A DNA stretch of 64,000 nt from Tabrizicola sp. (lineage in GTDB: Bacteria > Pseudomonadota > Alphaproteobacteria > Rhodobacterales > Rhodobacteraceae): positions 1 to 64,000 of the forward strand of contig NZ_JAUCZH010000001.1 in assembly GCF_030373185.1 (NCBI RefSeq), written 5' to 3'. The notes beneath the pieces are model-generated. The model was not told the DNA's origin and ran no database searches. It saw only the letters and a list, made by a program, of their open reading frames with translations. Position numbers and translations under genes: made by a program. Positions 17,838-27,198 of this stretch are shown piece by piece (the stretch's first letter is position 1; every line of letters starts with the position of its first letter).

Positions 17838-18637
17838 TGCTGCGCCGCCTTCATCCCCATCAACCGGAAAGTTTTGCCTTTACCCCGGCCAATCTGGCCT
17901 GGGCCAAGGGTCAGATCAGCAAGTATCCCGAGGGTCGGCAGGCCAGCGCGATCATCCCGCTTCTTTGGCGCGCGCAGGAACAGGAAGGCTGGCTTTCCCG
18001 CCCGGCCATCGAACATGTCGCCGACATGCTTGGCATGGCCTATATCCGCGCGCTGGAAGTGGCGACGTTCTACTTCATGTTCCAGCTTCAGCCGGTGGGT
18101 TCGGTCGCGCATATCCAGATCTGCGGCACCACGTCCTGCATGATCTGCGGCGCCGAAGATCTGGTGGCCGTCTGCAAGGAACTTATCGCCAAGACTCCGC
18201 ATACCCTTTCTGAGGACGGCAAGTTTTCGTGGGAAGAGGTTGAATGTCTGGGGGCCTGCGCAAATGCGCCGATGGCCCAGATCGGCAAAGATTATTACGA
18301 AGACCTGACCCCGGCTGGCCTGCGCAAGCTGATTGCGCGGTTCTCGACCGGTGAAGTGCCGGTTCCCGGCTCGGAAATCGGGCGCTACGCAGCTGAACCT
18401 GCGGGCGGGCTGACCTCGCTGACCGAGTTTGAAGCCGGGCGCAAGCCTTACAATGCCAGCGCGCAGCTGGCGGTCGACCTTGGCGATACGGTCAAGCGGA
18501 TCGACGGCACCGAAGTGCCTTTGACGACACCATGGCTTGGCAAGGTGGCCAAGCCAGCCAAGGCACCGAAGGCGGCCCCCAAAACCAGTGAGAAAGCGGC
18601 CTCCAAGCCTGCGGCGACCAAGACACCAAAGGCATAA
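17837..18637 (+). CDS. nuoE: NADH-quinone oxidoreductase subunit E
   Basis: A 266-aa 24-kDa subunit. The thioredoxin-like domain (about 10-170) carries the [2Fe-2S] N1a ligands in CGTTSCMIC and [12 protein letters not shown]. It works with NuoF in NADH oxidation. It is longer than the usual roughly 165-240 aa because of a C-terminal Lys/Ala/Pro-rich tail from about residue 236 ([14 protein letters not shown]...). The next ORF has a similar low-complexity stretch. The start ATG 17837 overlaps the previous stop (TGATG). Confidence 0.95.
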   Translation: MLRRLHPHQPESFAFTPANLAWAKGQISKYPEGRQASAIIPLLWRAQEQEGWLSRPAIEHVADMLGMAYIRALEVATFYFMFQLQPVGSVAHIQICGTTSCMICGAEDLVAVCKELIAKTPHTLSEDGKFSWEEVECLGACANAPMAQIGKDYYEDLTPAGLRKLIARFSTGEVPVPGSEIGRYAAEPAGGLTSLTEFEAGRKPYNASAQLAVDLGDTVKRIDGTEVPLTTPWLGKVAKPAKAPKAAPKTSEKAASKPAATKTPKA

Positions 18638-18700
18638 AGGAAGGACGACGCAAGACTGCAACAAGGCTCGCAAAGGGCGCCAGAGGGAGAGACACGGAAA

Positions 18701-19384
18701 ATGCGCAAGGCAGAGAATGTGAATGCCCCTAATCTGTGGGGATGGGCCATCGGGGCCGCGGCCGGGCTTGTAGCTTTCGGCGTGCTGGTCATTGTTGGCA
18801 AGTTCGACCTTTTCCCCGCTGCGGCGATGGCCGCTGCCGTGGCTGGTGTGGCCGGGATGATTCTTGGCATGCCCTGGGGCGGTTCGGCACCCTCGGCGAC
18901 GGCACCTTCCGTTAAGGATGTGGCCCCGGCAAAGCCTTCTGTGCAGGCGCAAGTGCCTCCTCAGCCAATGACCGAGGCTGTCGCGGCACCCGCCGCTGTC
19001 GTTTCCGCCCCTGTAGCGCAAGACACGCCGCCGCCGGTGGCAAAGCCCAAGGCGGCCAAGCCAGCTACCAAGCCCAAGGTGGCCAAGCCCGCAGCAATGG
19101 CAGAAGGTCCGCGGCGCCTGAATGCCCCGCGCAAGGGCAAGGCTGACGACCTCAAGGAAATCGAGGGCATCGGCCCGGCAATGGAAAAGCTGGCCAACAG
19201 CCTTGGATTCTACCACTTCGACCAGATCGCAGGATGGTCTGACGCCGATGTGGCGCTGGTCGATGCCGAGATGAAGGGCTTCAAGGGCCGGATCACCCGC
19301 GACAAATGGGTGGCTCAGGCCAAGATCATCGTTTCCGAAGGGCTTGAGGCGTTCCGTGAACGTGCCAAGACCAACAACTACTAA
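18701..19384 (+). CDS. Membrane-anchored helix-hairpin-helix protein in the nuo operon
   Basis: A 227-aa protein. Two adjacent hydrophobic segments (about 12-32 and 38-58) are followed by an Ala/Pro/Lys-rich linker (65-135). A C-terminal domain with a helix-hairpin-helix-like core, DDLKEIEGIGPAMEKLANSLG, then a FDQIAGW...V segment, ends the protein. This C-terminal unit is often found in proteins annotated as NADH dehydrogenase subunit E-like or near L21, and can bind nucleic acid or protein. It lies between nuoE and nuoF. Its function in complex I is unknown. The start ATG 18701 comes 63 bases after nuoE, with an AGAGGGAG ribosome binding site. Confidence 0.7.
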   Translation: MRKAENVNAPNLWGWAIGAAAGLVAFGVLVIVGKFDLFPAAAMAAAVAGVAGMILGMPWGGSAPSATAPSVKDVAPAKPSVQAQVPPQPMTEAVAAPAAVVSAPVAQDTPPPVAKPKAAKPATKPKVAKPAAMAEGPRRLNAPRKGKADDLKEIEGIGPAMEKLANSLGFYHFDQIAGWSDADVALVDAEMKGFKGRITRDKWVAQAKIIVSEGLEAFRERAKTNNY

Positions 19385-19393
19385 AGGCTGACC

Positions 19394-19618
19394 GTGCAAA
19401 AGCGCCCCGATCCCTCTGACCTTGCCCGCGCCCGTCAGGCGCGGCTGGTTGGCATCGTCCTTGCTGTGACGATGATCCTGTGGATGGGCGCGCAATGGCT
19501 GGGCAGTCGGTTCGCTTGGGAAACGCGCTTTGCGTTTCTTTTCGATTTCGTCGCATTGGCCGCATTCCTTTGGGCCATGGTCGTGACGTATCAGATCTGG
19601 CGTGGACGCCGGGGTTAG
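19394..19618 (+). CDS. DUF5337-like small membrane protein
   Basis: A 74-aa protein with a basic N-terminus ([17 protein letters not shown]) and two hydrophobic helices (about 17-36 and 46-66), ending in WRGRRG. Layout and sequence fit the DUF5337 family described from Rhodobacterales nuo clusters. It follows the HhH gene by 9 bases and ends 10 bases before nuoF, so it belongs to the same mRNA. The function is not known. The topology suggests a two-span peptide with both ends in the cytoplasm. Confidence 0.65.
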   Translation: MQKRPDPSDLARARQARLVGIVLAVTMILWMGAQWLGSRFAWETRFAFLFDFVALAAFLWAMVVTYQIWRGRRG

Positions 19619-19628
19619 GAAGACTGTG

Positions 19629-20924
19629 ATGCTCAAGGATCAGGACCGCATTTTCACCAACCTCTACGGGATGCATGACCGCAGCCTGAAGGGCGCCATG
19701 AAGCGCGGGCATTGGAATGGCACCGCCGAGATCATCAAGCGCGGCCGCGACACGATCATCGAGCAGGTCAAGGCATCCGGCCTGCGCGGGCGCGGCGGCG
19801 CGGGCTTCCCGACCGGGCTGAAGTGGTCGTTCATGCCCAAGCAGTCGGATGGGCGGCCTTCCTATCTGGTGATCAACGCCGACGAGTCGGAGCCTGGCAC
19901 CTGCAAGGACCGGGAAATCATGCGCCACGATCCGCATACGCTGATCGAAGGCGCGCTGATCGCGTCTTTCGCGATGAACGCCAACGCCTGCTACATCTAC
20001 ATTCGCGGCGAATACATCCGCGAGCGTGAGGCGCTTCAGGCCGCGATTGACGAATGCTATGACGCCGGGATGCTGGGCAAGAACGCCGCGAAGTCGGGCT
20101 GGGACTTTGACCTTTACCTGCATCACGGGGCAGGGGCCTATATCTGCGGCGAGGAAACGGCGCTTCTGGAAAGCCTTGAAGGCAAGAAGGGCATGCCCCG
20201 AATGAAACCGCCCTTCCCGGCGGGGTCTGGCCTTTACGGCTGCCCGACCACGGTGAACAACGTCGAATCCATCGCCGTTGTCCCCACCATCCTGCGGCGC
20301 GGTGCGGACTGGTTTGCCAGCTTCGGTCGTCCGAACAACACCGGGACCAAGCTTTTCGGCATCTCGGGCCACGTCAACAACCCTTGCGTGGTCGAAGAGT
20401 CGATGTCGATCCCGCTGAAAGATCTGCTGGAACGGCATTGCGGCGGTGTCCGTGGTGGGTGGAAGAACATCAAGGCGGTCATCCCCGGCGGGTCATCGGT
20501 GCCATTGCTGACGCAGGCGCAATGCGATGACGCGATCATGGATTTCGACTGGCTGCGCGAACAGCGGTCGGGCCTTGGCACGGCGGCGGTTATCGTGATG
20601 GACCAGTCGACTGACGTTATCAAGGCGATCTGGCGGCTGTCCAAGTTCTACAAGCACGAAAGCTGCGGCCAGTGTACGCCCTGCCGCGAAGGCACCGGCT
20701 GGATGATGCGGGTGATGGACCGTCTGGTGCGCGGTGAGGCGGAGGTCGAGGAAATCGACATGCTGCTTTCCGTGACAAAGCAGGTCGAAGGTCACACCAT
20801 CTGCGCACTTGGCGATGCGGCCGCATGGCCGATCCAGGGCCTGATCCGCGCCTTCCGCGATGAGATTGAGGACCGGATCAAGGCCAAGAAGACCGGCCGC
20901 GTCTCTGCGGTCGCGGCCGAGTGA
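19629..20924 (+). CDS. nuoF: NADH-quinone oxidoreductase subunit F
   Basis: A 431-aa 51-kDa subunit, equal in length to Paracoccus Nqo1. The FMN/NADH site is [16 protein letters not shown] with [15 protein letters not shown] and [16 protein letters not shown]. The N3 [4Fe-4S] cluster is bound by [12 protein letters not shown] plus the later Cys in [11 protein letters not shown]. It is the NADH-oxidising subunit. ATG 19629 gives MLKDQDRIF, matching homologues. The gene ends overlapping a small secreted ORF. Confidence 0.97.
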   Translation: MLKDQDRIFTNLYGMHDRSLKGAMKRGHWNGTAEIIKRGRDTIIEQVKASGLRGRGGAGFPTGLKWSFMPKQSDGRPSYLVINADESEPGTCKDREIMRHDPHTLIEGALIASFAMNANACYIYIRGEYIREREALQAAIDECYDAGMLGKNAAKSGWDFDLYLHHGAGAYICGEETALLESLEGKKGMPRMKPPFPAGSGLYGCPTTVNNVESIAVVPTILRRGADWFASFGRPNNTGTKLFGISGHVNNPCVVEESMSIPLKDLLERHCGGVRGGWKNIKAVIPGGSSVPLLTQAQCDDAIMDFDWLREQRSGLGTAAVIVMDQSTDVIKAIWRLSKFYKHESCGQCTPCREGTGWMMRVMDRLVRGEAEVEEIDMLLSVTKQVEGHTICALGDAAAWPIQGLIRAFRDEIEDRIKAKKTGRVSAVAAE

Positions 20925-21172
20925 TGCGCGTGGCGCTGGCCCTTTCCCTGACGATTGCCCAAGGGGCCTGCGTGGCTGCGGTGCCTTCGGCACCCGCCAC
21001 CTCTGGCCCGTTGCGCGTCTCGAACGGTGGCCAGCCTTTCGCGATGTGGGACGGAGCGGCTGCCCGCACGGCGGCTGATGCCAAGTGCGGGCCGAAGGGC
21101 GTGCGGTCCTCGATCTATGACCGCTTTGACCGGGCGACCGGTGAATGGGTCTATCCGGGGGGCTGCGCATGA
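20924..21172 (+). CDS. Hypothetical 82-aa exported protein in the nuo operon
   Basis: The frame starts [19 protein letters not shown]. This is a signal peptide with a possible lipobox (AQGAC) or a cleavage site near VAA. A small Gly/Ala-rich domain with two Cys (CGPKG and GGCA) follows. ATG 20924 overlaps the nuoF stop (TGATG). No family is recognised. Being encoded inside the complex I operon but exported, it is not an obvious subunit of the peripheral arm. Confidence 0.6.
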   Translation: MRVALALSLTIAQGACVAAVPSAPATSGPLRVSNGGQPFAMWDGAAARTAADAKCGPKGVRSSIYDRFDRATGEWVYPGGCA

Positions 21173-21276
21173 CCGGTTATGTCATGGCAAGTCACAAACC
21201 GCTGATCGGGCGGGTTTGTCATGGCATATCAAGGGGGTTCTCCCCCATCTCTGCGGCAGTTACAGCCAAGGAGACC

Positions 21277-21681
21277 ATGATGAAACGCTTCACTCTGACG
21301 CTTGCTGCTCTTGTGATTGCCGCGCCTGCCTATGCGCTGATGCCAATCAACGAAGAACCGATGATCAACAATACCCTGTTGCAGGGCTTTATTGGTGACG
21401 CAATCGCCGACAATTGCCCCACGATAGAGCCTCGAAAACTGCGCGCGCTGGGTGAGTTGAACAAGTTGAGGGATTATGCCCTGAAGCAGGGCTACAGCGC
21501 GGCCGAAGTGCGCGCCTTTGTCACCGACAAGGCTGAAAAGGCGCGGGGCAAGGCTCTGGCCGCCGAATGGCTGAAGGAACGCGGGGCCGAACTGGGCAAC
21601 CCGGACGCCTATTGCCGGATCGGTGAAGAGGAAATCGCCAAGGAAAGCCTGATCGGCTATCTTTTGAGGTCGACAAAGTGA
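21277..21681 (+). CDS. DUF5333-like secreted protein
   Basis: A 134-aa protein with a clear signal peptide, [21 protein letters not shown] mature helical domain follows, with two Cys (C in DNCPTIEP and C in [10 protein letters not shown]) that could form a disulfide. It resembles the DUF5333 family known from Rhodobacterales nuo clusters. The frame is open back to 21145, but the signal peptide and the AAGGAG box at 21268 set the start at 21277. Function unknown. The periplasmic location sets it apart from the nuo subunits around it. Confidence 0.65.
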   Translation: MMKRFTLTLAALVIAAPAYALMPINEEPMINNTLLQGFIGDAIADNCPTIEPRKLRALGELNKLRDYALKQGYSAAEVRAFVTDKAEKARGKALAAEWLKERGAELGNPDAYCRIGEEEIAKESLIGYLLRSTK

Positions 21682-21778
21682 CCTTGGCAAAGACATATCG
21701 CCGGGCAGTTTGCTGCCCGGCAGGCAAGGGCGCAGAGGGGCCAGTCCCCATGTGCCGGAAGGACGGCGGAGCAAGGCC

Positions 21779-23812
21779 ATGACCAACCTCAAGAAGATCA
21801 GCATCGACGGCATCGAGGTCGAGGTTGATGGCGCAATGACCATCATCCAGGCGGCGGAAGTGGCCGGGGTGGAAATCCCGCGCTTTTGCTACCACGAACG
21901 CCTGACCATCGCCGGGAACTGCCGGATGTGTCTGGTCGAGGTTGTGGGCGGCCCGCCCAAACCTGCGGCCTCCTGCGCGATGCAGGTCAAGGATCTGCGC
22001 CCCGGCGCGAATGGCGAGGCACCGCTGGTCAAGACGAAATCCCCCATGGTCAAGAAGGCGCGCGAAGGGGTGATGGAGTTTCTGCTGATCAACCACCCGC
22101 TGGATTGCCCGATCTGCGATCAGGGTGGCGAATGTGATCTTCAGGATCAGGCGATGGCTTACGGCGTGGACTTTTCGCGCTACCGCGAACCGAAGCGGGC
22201 GTCGGAAGACCTGAACCTTGGCCCCCTGGTCGCCACGACCATGACGCGCTGCATTTCCTGCACACGTTGCGTCCGGTTCACGTCCGAGGTTGCTGGCATC
22301 ACCCAGATGGGCCAGACCGGGCGCGGCGAAGACAGCGAGATTACCAGCTATCTCAACATGACGCTGGATTCGAACCTGCAAGGCAACATCATCGACCTTT
22401 GCCCGGTGGGCGCGCTGACCTCGAAGCCCTACGCCTTTACCGCCCGCCCGTGGGAACTGACCAAGACTGAAACCATCGATGTGATGGACGCGCTGGGGTC
22501 GAACATCCGGGTTGATACCAAGGGCCGCGAAGTCATGCGCATCCTGCCGCGCAACCATGACGGCGTGAACGAGGAATGGATTTCCGACAAGACCCGCTTT
22601 GTCTGGGATGGCCTGCGCCGCCAGCGGCTTGACACGCCCTATGTCCGCGAAAACGGCAAGCTGCGGAAAGCTGGCTGGGGCGAGGCGCTGGAAATGGCCG
22701 CCGCCGCGATGAAGGGCAAGAAGGTTGCCGCACTGGTGGGCGATCTGGCCCCGGTGGAAGCCGTGTTCAGCCTGAAGCAACTGGTCGAAAGCCTTGGCGG
22801 CCATGTCGAATGCCGCACCGACGGCGCGCGGTTGCCGATCGGAAATCGGTCGGCCTATGTCGGGTCGGCCGCGATCGAAGACATCGACAGTGTGAAATCC
22901 ATCGTGCTGATCGGTACCAACCCGCGGGTTGAAGCCCCGGTTCTGAACGCCCGGATCCGCAAGGCGTGGAGCCTCGGCGCCGATGTGGAGCTGGTGGGGC
23001 AGGCGGTTGACCTGACCTATGACTACACCCACGCCGGCACCGACCGCACCGCGCTTGCGGCGCTGGTGGAGGGCGCGAAGAAGACCGGGCCGGACGGCAA
23101 GGCTGGCCTCGTCATCGTCGGCCAAGGCGCGATCAATGAAGCCGATGGCGAAGCGGTTCTGGCCCAGGCCATGGCATTGTGTGATGCGTCGGGCGCGAAA
23201 CTTCTGGTCCTGCACACCGCCGCCTCCCGCGTCGGGGCAATGGATGTGGGCGCGGTGACCGAAGGTGGCCTTGCGGCAGCAACCGACGGGGCCGAGGTGA
23301 TCTACAACCTTGGCGCCGACGAAGTGGAAATCGCTGCCAGAGATTCGGGCGGCCCCTTCGTGATCTATCAGGGTAGCCACGGCGACCGGGGTGCCTCGCG
23401 CGCGGATATCATCCTGCCGGGTGCTGCCTGGACCGAAGAAAACGGGCTTTTCGTCAACACCGAGGGCCGCCCGCAACTGGCGCTGCGCGCCGGGTTCGCT
23501 CCGGGCGAGGCGAAGGAAAACTGGGCCATCCTGCGTGCGCTTTCGGCCGAACTGGGGGCGACCCTGCCTTGGGACAGTCTGGCCGCCTTGCGCTCGGCAC
23601 TGGTCAAGGCCCATCCGCATCTTGGCCGGGTGGATGAAGTGGCTGCGAATGACTGGCTGGCCTTGGCGGTCAAGCCGCTGGGCAAGGCGGATTTCCGGAA
23701 TGTGATCAAGGACTTCTACCTGACCAATCCGGTCGCGCGGGCGTCAACTGTCATGGCAGACCTGTCGGCCATGGCCAAGGCGCGGGCGGCACAGCCCCTT
23801 GCGGCGGAGTAG
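21779..23812 (+). CDS. nuoG: NADH-quinone oxidoreductase subunit G
   Basis: A 677-aa 75-kDa subunit. The N-terminal [2Fe-2S] domain has [15 protein letters not shown]. Then come the His-cysteine [4Fe-4S] motif [18 protein letters not shown] and the two-cluster-type [11 protein letters not shown] molybdopterin-oxidoreductase-like domain fills the rest. ATG 21779 follows an AAGG box and gives [11 protein letters not shown]. The electron path is FMN-N3-N1b-N4-N5 through this subunit. Confidence 0.96.
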   Translation: MTNLKKISIDGIEVEVDGAMTIIQAAEVAGVEIPRFCYHERLTIAGNCRMCLVEVVGGPPKPAASCAMQVKDLRPGANGEAPLVKTKSPMVKKAREGVMEFLLINHPLDCPICDQGGECDLQDQAMAYGVDFSRYREPKRASEDLNLGPLVATTMTRCISCTRCVRFTSEVAGITQMGQTGRGEDSEITSYLNMTLDSNLQGNIIDLCPVGALTSKPYAFTARPWELTKTETIDVMDALGSNIRVDTKGREVMRILPRNHDGVNEEWISDKTRFVWDGLRRQRLDTPYVRENGKLRKAGWGEALEMAAAAMKGKKVAALVGDLAPVEAVFSLKQLVESLGGHVECRTDGARLPIGNRSAYVGSAAIEDIDSVKSIVLIGTNPRVEAPVLNARIRKAWSLGADVELVGQAVDLTYDYTHAGTDRTALAALVEGAKKTGPDGKAGLVIVGQGAINEADGEAVLAQAMALCDASGAKLLVLHTAASRVGAMDVGAVTEGGLAAATDGAEVIYNLGADEVEIAARDSGGPFVIYQGSHGDRGASRADIILPGAAWTEENGLFVNTEGRPQLALRAGFAPGEAKENWAILRALSAELGATLPWDSLAALRSALVKAHPHLGRVDEVAANDWLALAVKPLGKADFRNVIKDFYLTNPVARASTVMADLSAMAKARAAQPLAAE

Positions 23813-23816
23813 GCCC

Positions 23817-24221
23817 TTGCATCACCCTCTGACCCTGCTGGCCACCCTTGGCACCGCGACAGTGGCGCTCGGGGCTTGCACGCAAGGTGCAGAGGTGACA
23901 GAGGGTCGCGGCACGCCGGTCTATGACGGGATCTCGACGATCCTGCTCGACACGGACCTTGTCAGCGTCAGCGTCGCGATGCGTGGCGCGGCTGAAAAGT
24001 CGGATGTCGAGGCTTATGGCCGCTGTGCCGTTGCGCAATATGCGCTGGATCAGGGAAACGGGTTCGCACGGCATGTGCGGACCATCGTGAAGAAGGACGG
24101 GCGGACATGGGTTGGGGATGCGGTTTACCTCATCTCGGCCAGTCAGCCCGAGGGCCTGCGTACCATCGACACCAGATTGGCGGTGGCGGAATGTGCAGAG
24201 CTTGGAATACCGACGGTTTGA
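23817..24221 (+). CDS. Predicted lipoprotein in the nuo operon
   Basis: From TTG 23817 this encodes 134 aa. The sequence begins HHPLTLLATLGTATVALGAC, a lipoprotein signal with lipobox LGAC. A soluble domain with paired Cys (GRCAVAQY and VAECAEL) follows. TTG 23799, overlapping the nuoG end, is an alternative start. No Met codon suits the signal peptide, so the start is uncertain. I do not recognise the family. It is placed between nuoG and nuoH, 15 bases before the nuoH ATG. Confidence 0.6.
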   Translation: MHHPLTLLATLGTATVALGACTQGAEVTEGRGTPVYDGISTILLDTDLVSVSVAMRGAAEKSDVEAYGRCAVAQYALDQGNGFARHVRTIVKKDGRTWVGDAVYLISASQPEGLRTIDTRLAVAECAELGIPTV

Positions 24222-24236
24222 GGATGAGGGGCTGAG

Positions 24237-25274
24237 ATGGACGGGTTTCTTTCCACGGGGTTCGGAACGGCGGTGCTGATTGCGGCGCAGGCCCTTCTGA
24301 TCGTGGCATTCGTGATGATCAGCCTGCTGTTCCTTGTCTACGGCGACCGGAAGATCTGGGCCGCCGTGCAGATGCGGCGCGGCCCGAACGTGGTTGGGCC
24401 GTTCGGCCTTCTGCAATCGGTGGCCGATGCGCTGAAATATGTGGTCAAGGAAATCGTGATCCCGGCGGGTGTTGACCGCCCGGTGTTCTTCCTTGCGCCG
24501 ATGCTGAGCTTCGTGCTGGCGATTCTGGCCTGGGCGGTGATCCCCTTTGATGATGGCTGGGTGCTGTCAAACATAAACGTGGCGCTTCTGTTCGTCTTCG
24601 CCGTTTCTTCGCTTGAGGTTTACGGCGTAATCATGGGCGGCTGGGCCTCGAACTCCAAATACGCGTTCCTCGGGTCGCTGCGGTCGGCGGCGCAGATGAT
24701 TTCCTATGAAGTGTCGCTGGGCCTGATCATCATCGGCGTCATCATCTCGACCGGGGGCATGAACTTCTCGTCCATCGTCGCCGCGCAGGATGGGGACTGG
24801 GGTCTGTTCAACTGGTACTGGCTGCCGCATTTCCCGATGGTGTTCCTGTTCTTCATCAGCGCCCTGGCCGAAACCAACCGCCCGCCCTTCGACCTGCCGG
24901 AAGCGGAATCCGAACTCGTCGCCGGGTTCATGGTGGAATACTCCTCCACCCCCTACCTTCTGTTCATGGCCGGGGAATACATCGCCATCTTCCTGATGTG
25001 CGCGCTGATGAGCCTGTTGTTCTTCGGTGGCTGGCTGTCGCCCATCCCCGGGCTGGCCGATGGCTGGTGGTGGATGGTTGCCAAAATGTGGCTGTTCTTC
25101 TTCATGTTCGCCATGGTGAAGGCCATCGTCCCCCGCTACCGCTATGACCAGTTGATGCGGATCGGCTGGAAGGTCTTCCTGCCGCTGTCTCTGGGCTGGG
25201 TGGTTCTGGTGGCGTTTCTTGCAAAATTCGAAGTACTCGGCGGCTTCTGGGCGCGCTGGACCTTGGGGGGCTGA
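24237..25274 (+). CDS. nuoH: NADH-quinone oxidoreductase subunit H
   Basis: A 345-aa, eight-helix membrane subunit linking the peripheral arm to the pump modules. The conserved loop [21 protein letters not shown] lies near residues 43-63 and [21 protein letters not shown] near residues 212-232, both at the quinone channel. ATG 24237 follows a GAGG box. NuoI starts 3 bases after its stop. Confidence 0.97.
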   Translation: MDGFLSTGFGTAVLIAAQALLIVAFVMISLLFLVYGDRKIWAAVQMRRGPNVVGPFGLLQSVADALKYVVKEIVIPAGVDRPVFFLAPMLSFVLAILAWAVIPFDDGWVLSNINVALLFVFAVSSLEVYGVIMGGWASNSKYAFLGSLRSAAQMISYEVSLGLIIIGVIISTGGMNFSSIVAAQDGDWGLFNWYWLPHFPMVFLFFISALAETNRPPFDLPEAESELVAGFMVEYSSTPYLLFMAGEYIAIFLMCALMSLLFFGGWLSPIPGLADGWWWMVAKMWLFFFMFAMVKAIVPRYRYDQLMRIGWKVFLPLSLGWVVLVAFLAKFEVLGGFWARWTLGG

Positions 25275-25771
<497 letters not shown>

Positions 25772-25772
<1 letters not shown>

Positions 25773-26194
25773 TGACCGACGATTTCGCCAAGATGTTCGC
25801 CGCCATGATGGAGCAGGGGCAGAAGATGGCCAAGGCCTTTGCTCCGGCCATGGAAAACGTCGACGTGAAGGCCTTTGAAAAGATGTTCCCTGCGATGCCG
25901 AAGGAACTTCTGGAGATGTGGTTCGGCAAGACTTTCAACCCCGAAGGCCTTGATGCCCGCACCCGGTTTCTGGTGACCATCGCCGCGCAGACCGTGCTTG
26001 GCCCCCTGGGTGAGCCGCAACTGCGCATCACGATCAAGAACGCCCTTGCCGCCGGGGCCACCAAACGCGAGATCGCGGAAGTGATCTGGCAGATGTCGAT
26101 GTTCGGCGGTGTGCCGGCGATGCAGAAGGCGCTGGAAATCGCGCAAGGCGTCTTTGCCGAGACCGATGAGAATTCTGGGGAGAAAGACGCATGA
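25772..26194 (+). CDS. Carboxymuconolactone decarboxylase (CMD)-family protein in the nuo operon
   Basis: A 140-aa small helical protein of the CMD/AhpD-like family. The segment [59 protein letters not shown] is the standard CMD core, with the EI.E....GGxP ending. The N-terminal 45 residues are Met/Lys/Phe-rich and atypical. It lacks the CxxC pair of AhpD, so peroxidase activity is unlikely. It overlaps both nuoI (1 base) and nuoJ (4 bases), so it is embedded in the complex I mRNA. Function unknown. Confidence 0.8.
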
Positions 26195-26805
26195 CCGTCT
26201 TCGATTTTGCCTTTTATGCCTTCGCCTCGGTTACCGTGGCGGCGGGTCTGATGGTCACGATCAGCCGTAACCCGGTGCATTCGGTCCTGTGGCTGATCCT
26301 GACGTTCCTTTCGACCTCGGGGCTGTTCGTGCTTCTGGGGGCCGAATTCGTGGCGATGCTTCTGATCATCGTCTATGTGGGCGCGGTGGCGGTGCTGTTC
26401 CTTTTTGTCGTCATGATGCTGGATATCGACTTTGCCGCGCTCAAGGGTGAACTGGCGCGCTACATGCCCTTGGGGCTGCTGATCGGCGTTGTTCTGTTGA
26501 TGCAGATCGCCATTGGCGTCGGCGTCTGGCAGGCCGCCCCGGAAGCCGAGGCTTTGCGCAAGGCCGTGGCCCCTGCCGCCGCTGATGTCGAGAACACCCG
26601 CGCCCTGGGCATGCTGCTTTATGACCGCTACTTCCTGTTGTTCCAGCTTTCGGGCCTGATCCTTCTGGTGGCGATGATCGGTGCAATCCTGCTGACCTTG
26701 CGGCACCGCAAGGATGTAAAGCGGCAGAACGTGCTGCAACAGATGTGGCGCGATCCGGCCAAGGCGATGGAACTTAAGGACGTGAAGCCGGGCCAAGGGC
26801 TGTGA
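26191..26805 (+). CDS. nuoJ: NADH-quinone oxidoreductase subunit J
   Basis: A 204-aa membrane subunit (ND6-like) with five helices. It has the conserved [49 protein letters not shown] block, including the pi-bulge region of TM3. The C-terminal part has an added polar tail after TM5. ATG 26191 overlaps the CMD gene stop by 4 bases. A UUCG-capped hairpin follows before nuoK. Confidence 0.95.
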   Translation: MTVFDFAFYAFASVTVAAGLMVTISRNPVHSVLWLILTFLSTSGLFVLLGAEFVAMLLIIVYVGAVAVLFLFVVMMLDIDFAALKGELARYMPLGLLIGVVLLMQIAIGVGVWQAAPEAEALRKAVAPAAADVENTRALGMLLYDRYFLLFQLSGLILLVAMIGAILLTLRHRKDVKRQNVLQQMWRDPAKAMELKDVKPGQGL

Positions 26806-26807
26806 TC

Positions 26808-26825
26808 GGTGCGCTTCGGCGCACC
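26808..26825 (+). other. UUCG-loop hairpin in the nuoJ-nuoK spacer
   Basis: GGTGCGC (26808-26814) and GCGCACC (26819-26825) pair perfectly around TTCG in the only sizeable spacer (82 bases) in the nuoH-nuoM part of the operon. There is no T-tract, so it is unlikely to be a terminator. It could stabilise or punctuate the mRNA. Confidence 0.45.
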
Positions 26826-26887
26826 TTGGGCAATCGGGGCGCAAGCCCGAAGGAATGAACGGGCTTTAGACCCGGAGGGAACGTGAG

Positions 26888-27193
26888 ATGGTTGGACTTG
26901 AACATTACCTGACGGTGGCGGCGGCCTTGTTCGTCATCGGCATCTTCGGGATCTTCCTGAACCGCAAGAACGTGATCGTCATCCTGATGTCGATCGAGTT
27001 GATGCTCTTGGCGGTGAACATCAACCTTGTCGCCTTCTCATCTTTTGCCGGTGATCTGGTGGGGCAGGTCTTCACCATGTTCGTCCTGACCGTCGCCGCC
27101 GCCGAGGCCGCGATCGGCCTTGCCATCCTCGTCGTGTTCTTCCGCAACCGCGGCTCGATCGACGTGGAAGACGTGAACGTGATGAAAGGCTGA
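26888..27193 (+). CDS. nuoK: NADH-quinone oxidoreductase subunit K
   Basis: A 101-aa, three-helix subunit (ND4L-like). The two membrane Glu residues needed for proton coupling are present in [11 protein letters not shown] and [16 protein letters not shown] 26888 follows GGAGGGA. NuoL begins 5 bases after its stop. Confidence 0.97.
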   Translation: MVGLEHYLTVAAALFVIGIFGIFLNRKNVIVILMSIELMLLAVNINLVAFSSFAGDLVGQVFTMFVLTVAAAEAAIGLAILVVFFRNRGSIDVEDVNVMKG

Positions 27194-27198
27194 CCCAG

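Noticed and set aside
21169-21276. An upstream in-frame ATG for the DUF5333-like gene
   Set aside because: It would put about 36 residues in front of a clear signal peptide and cross the structured spacer.
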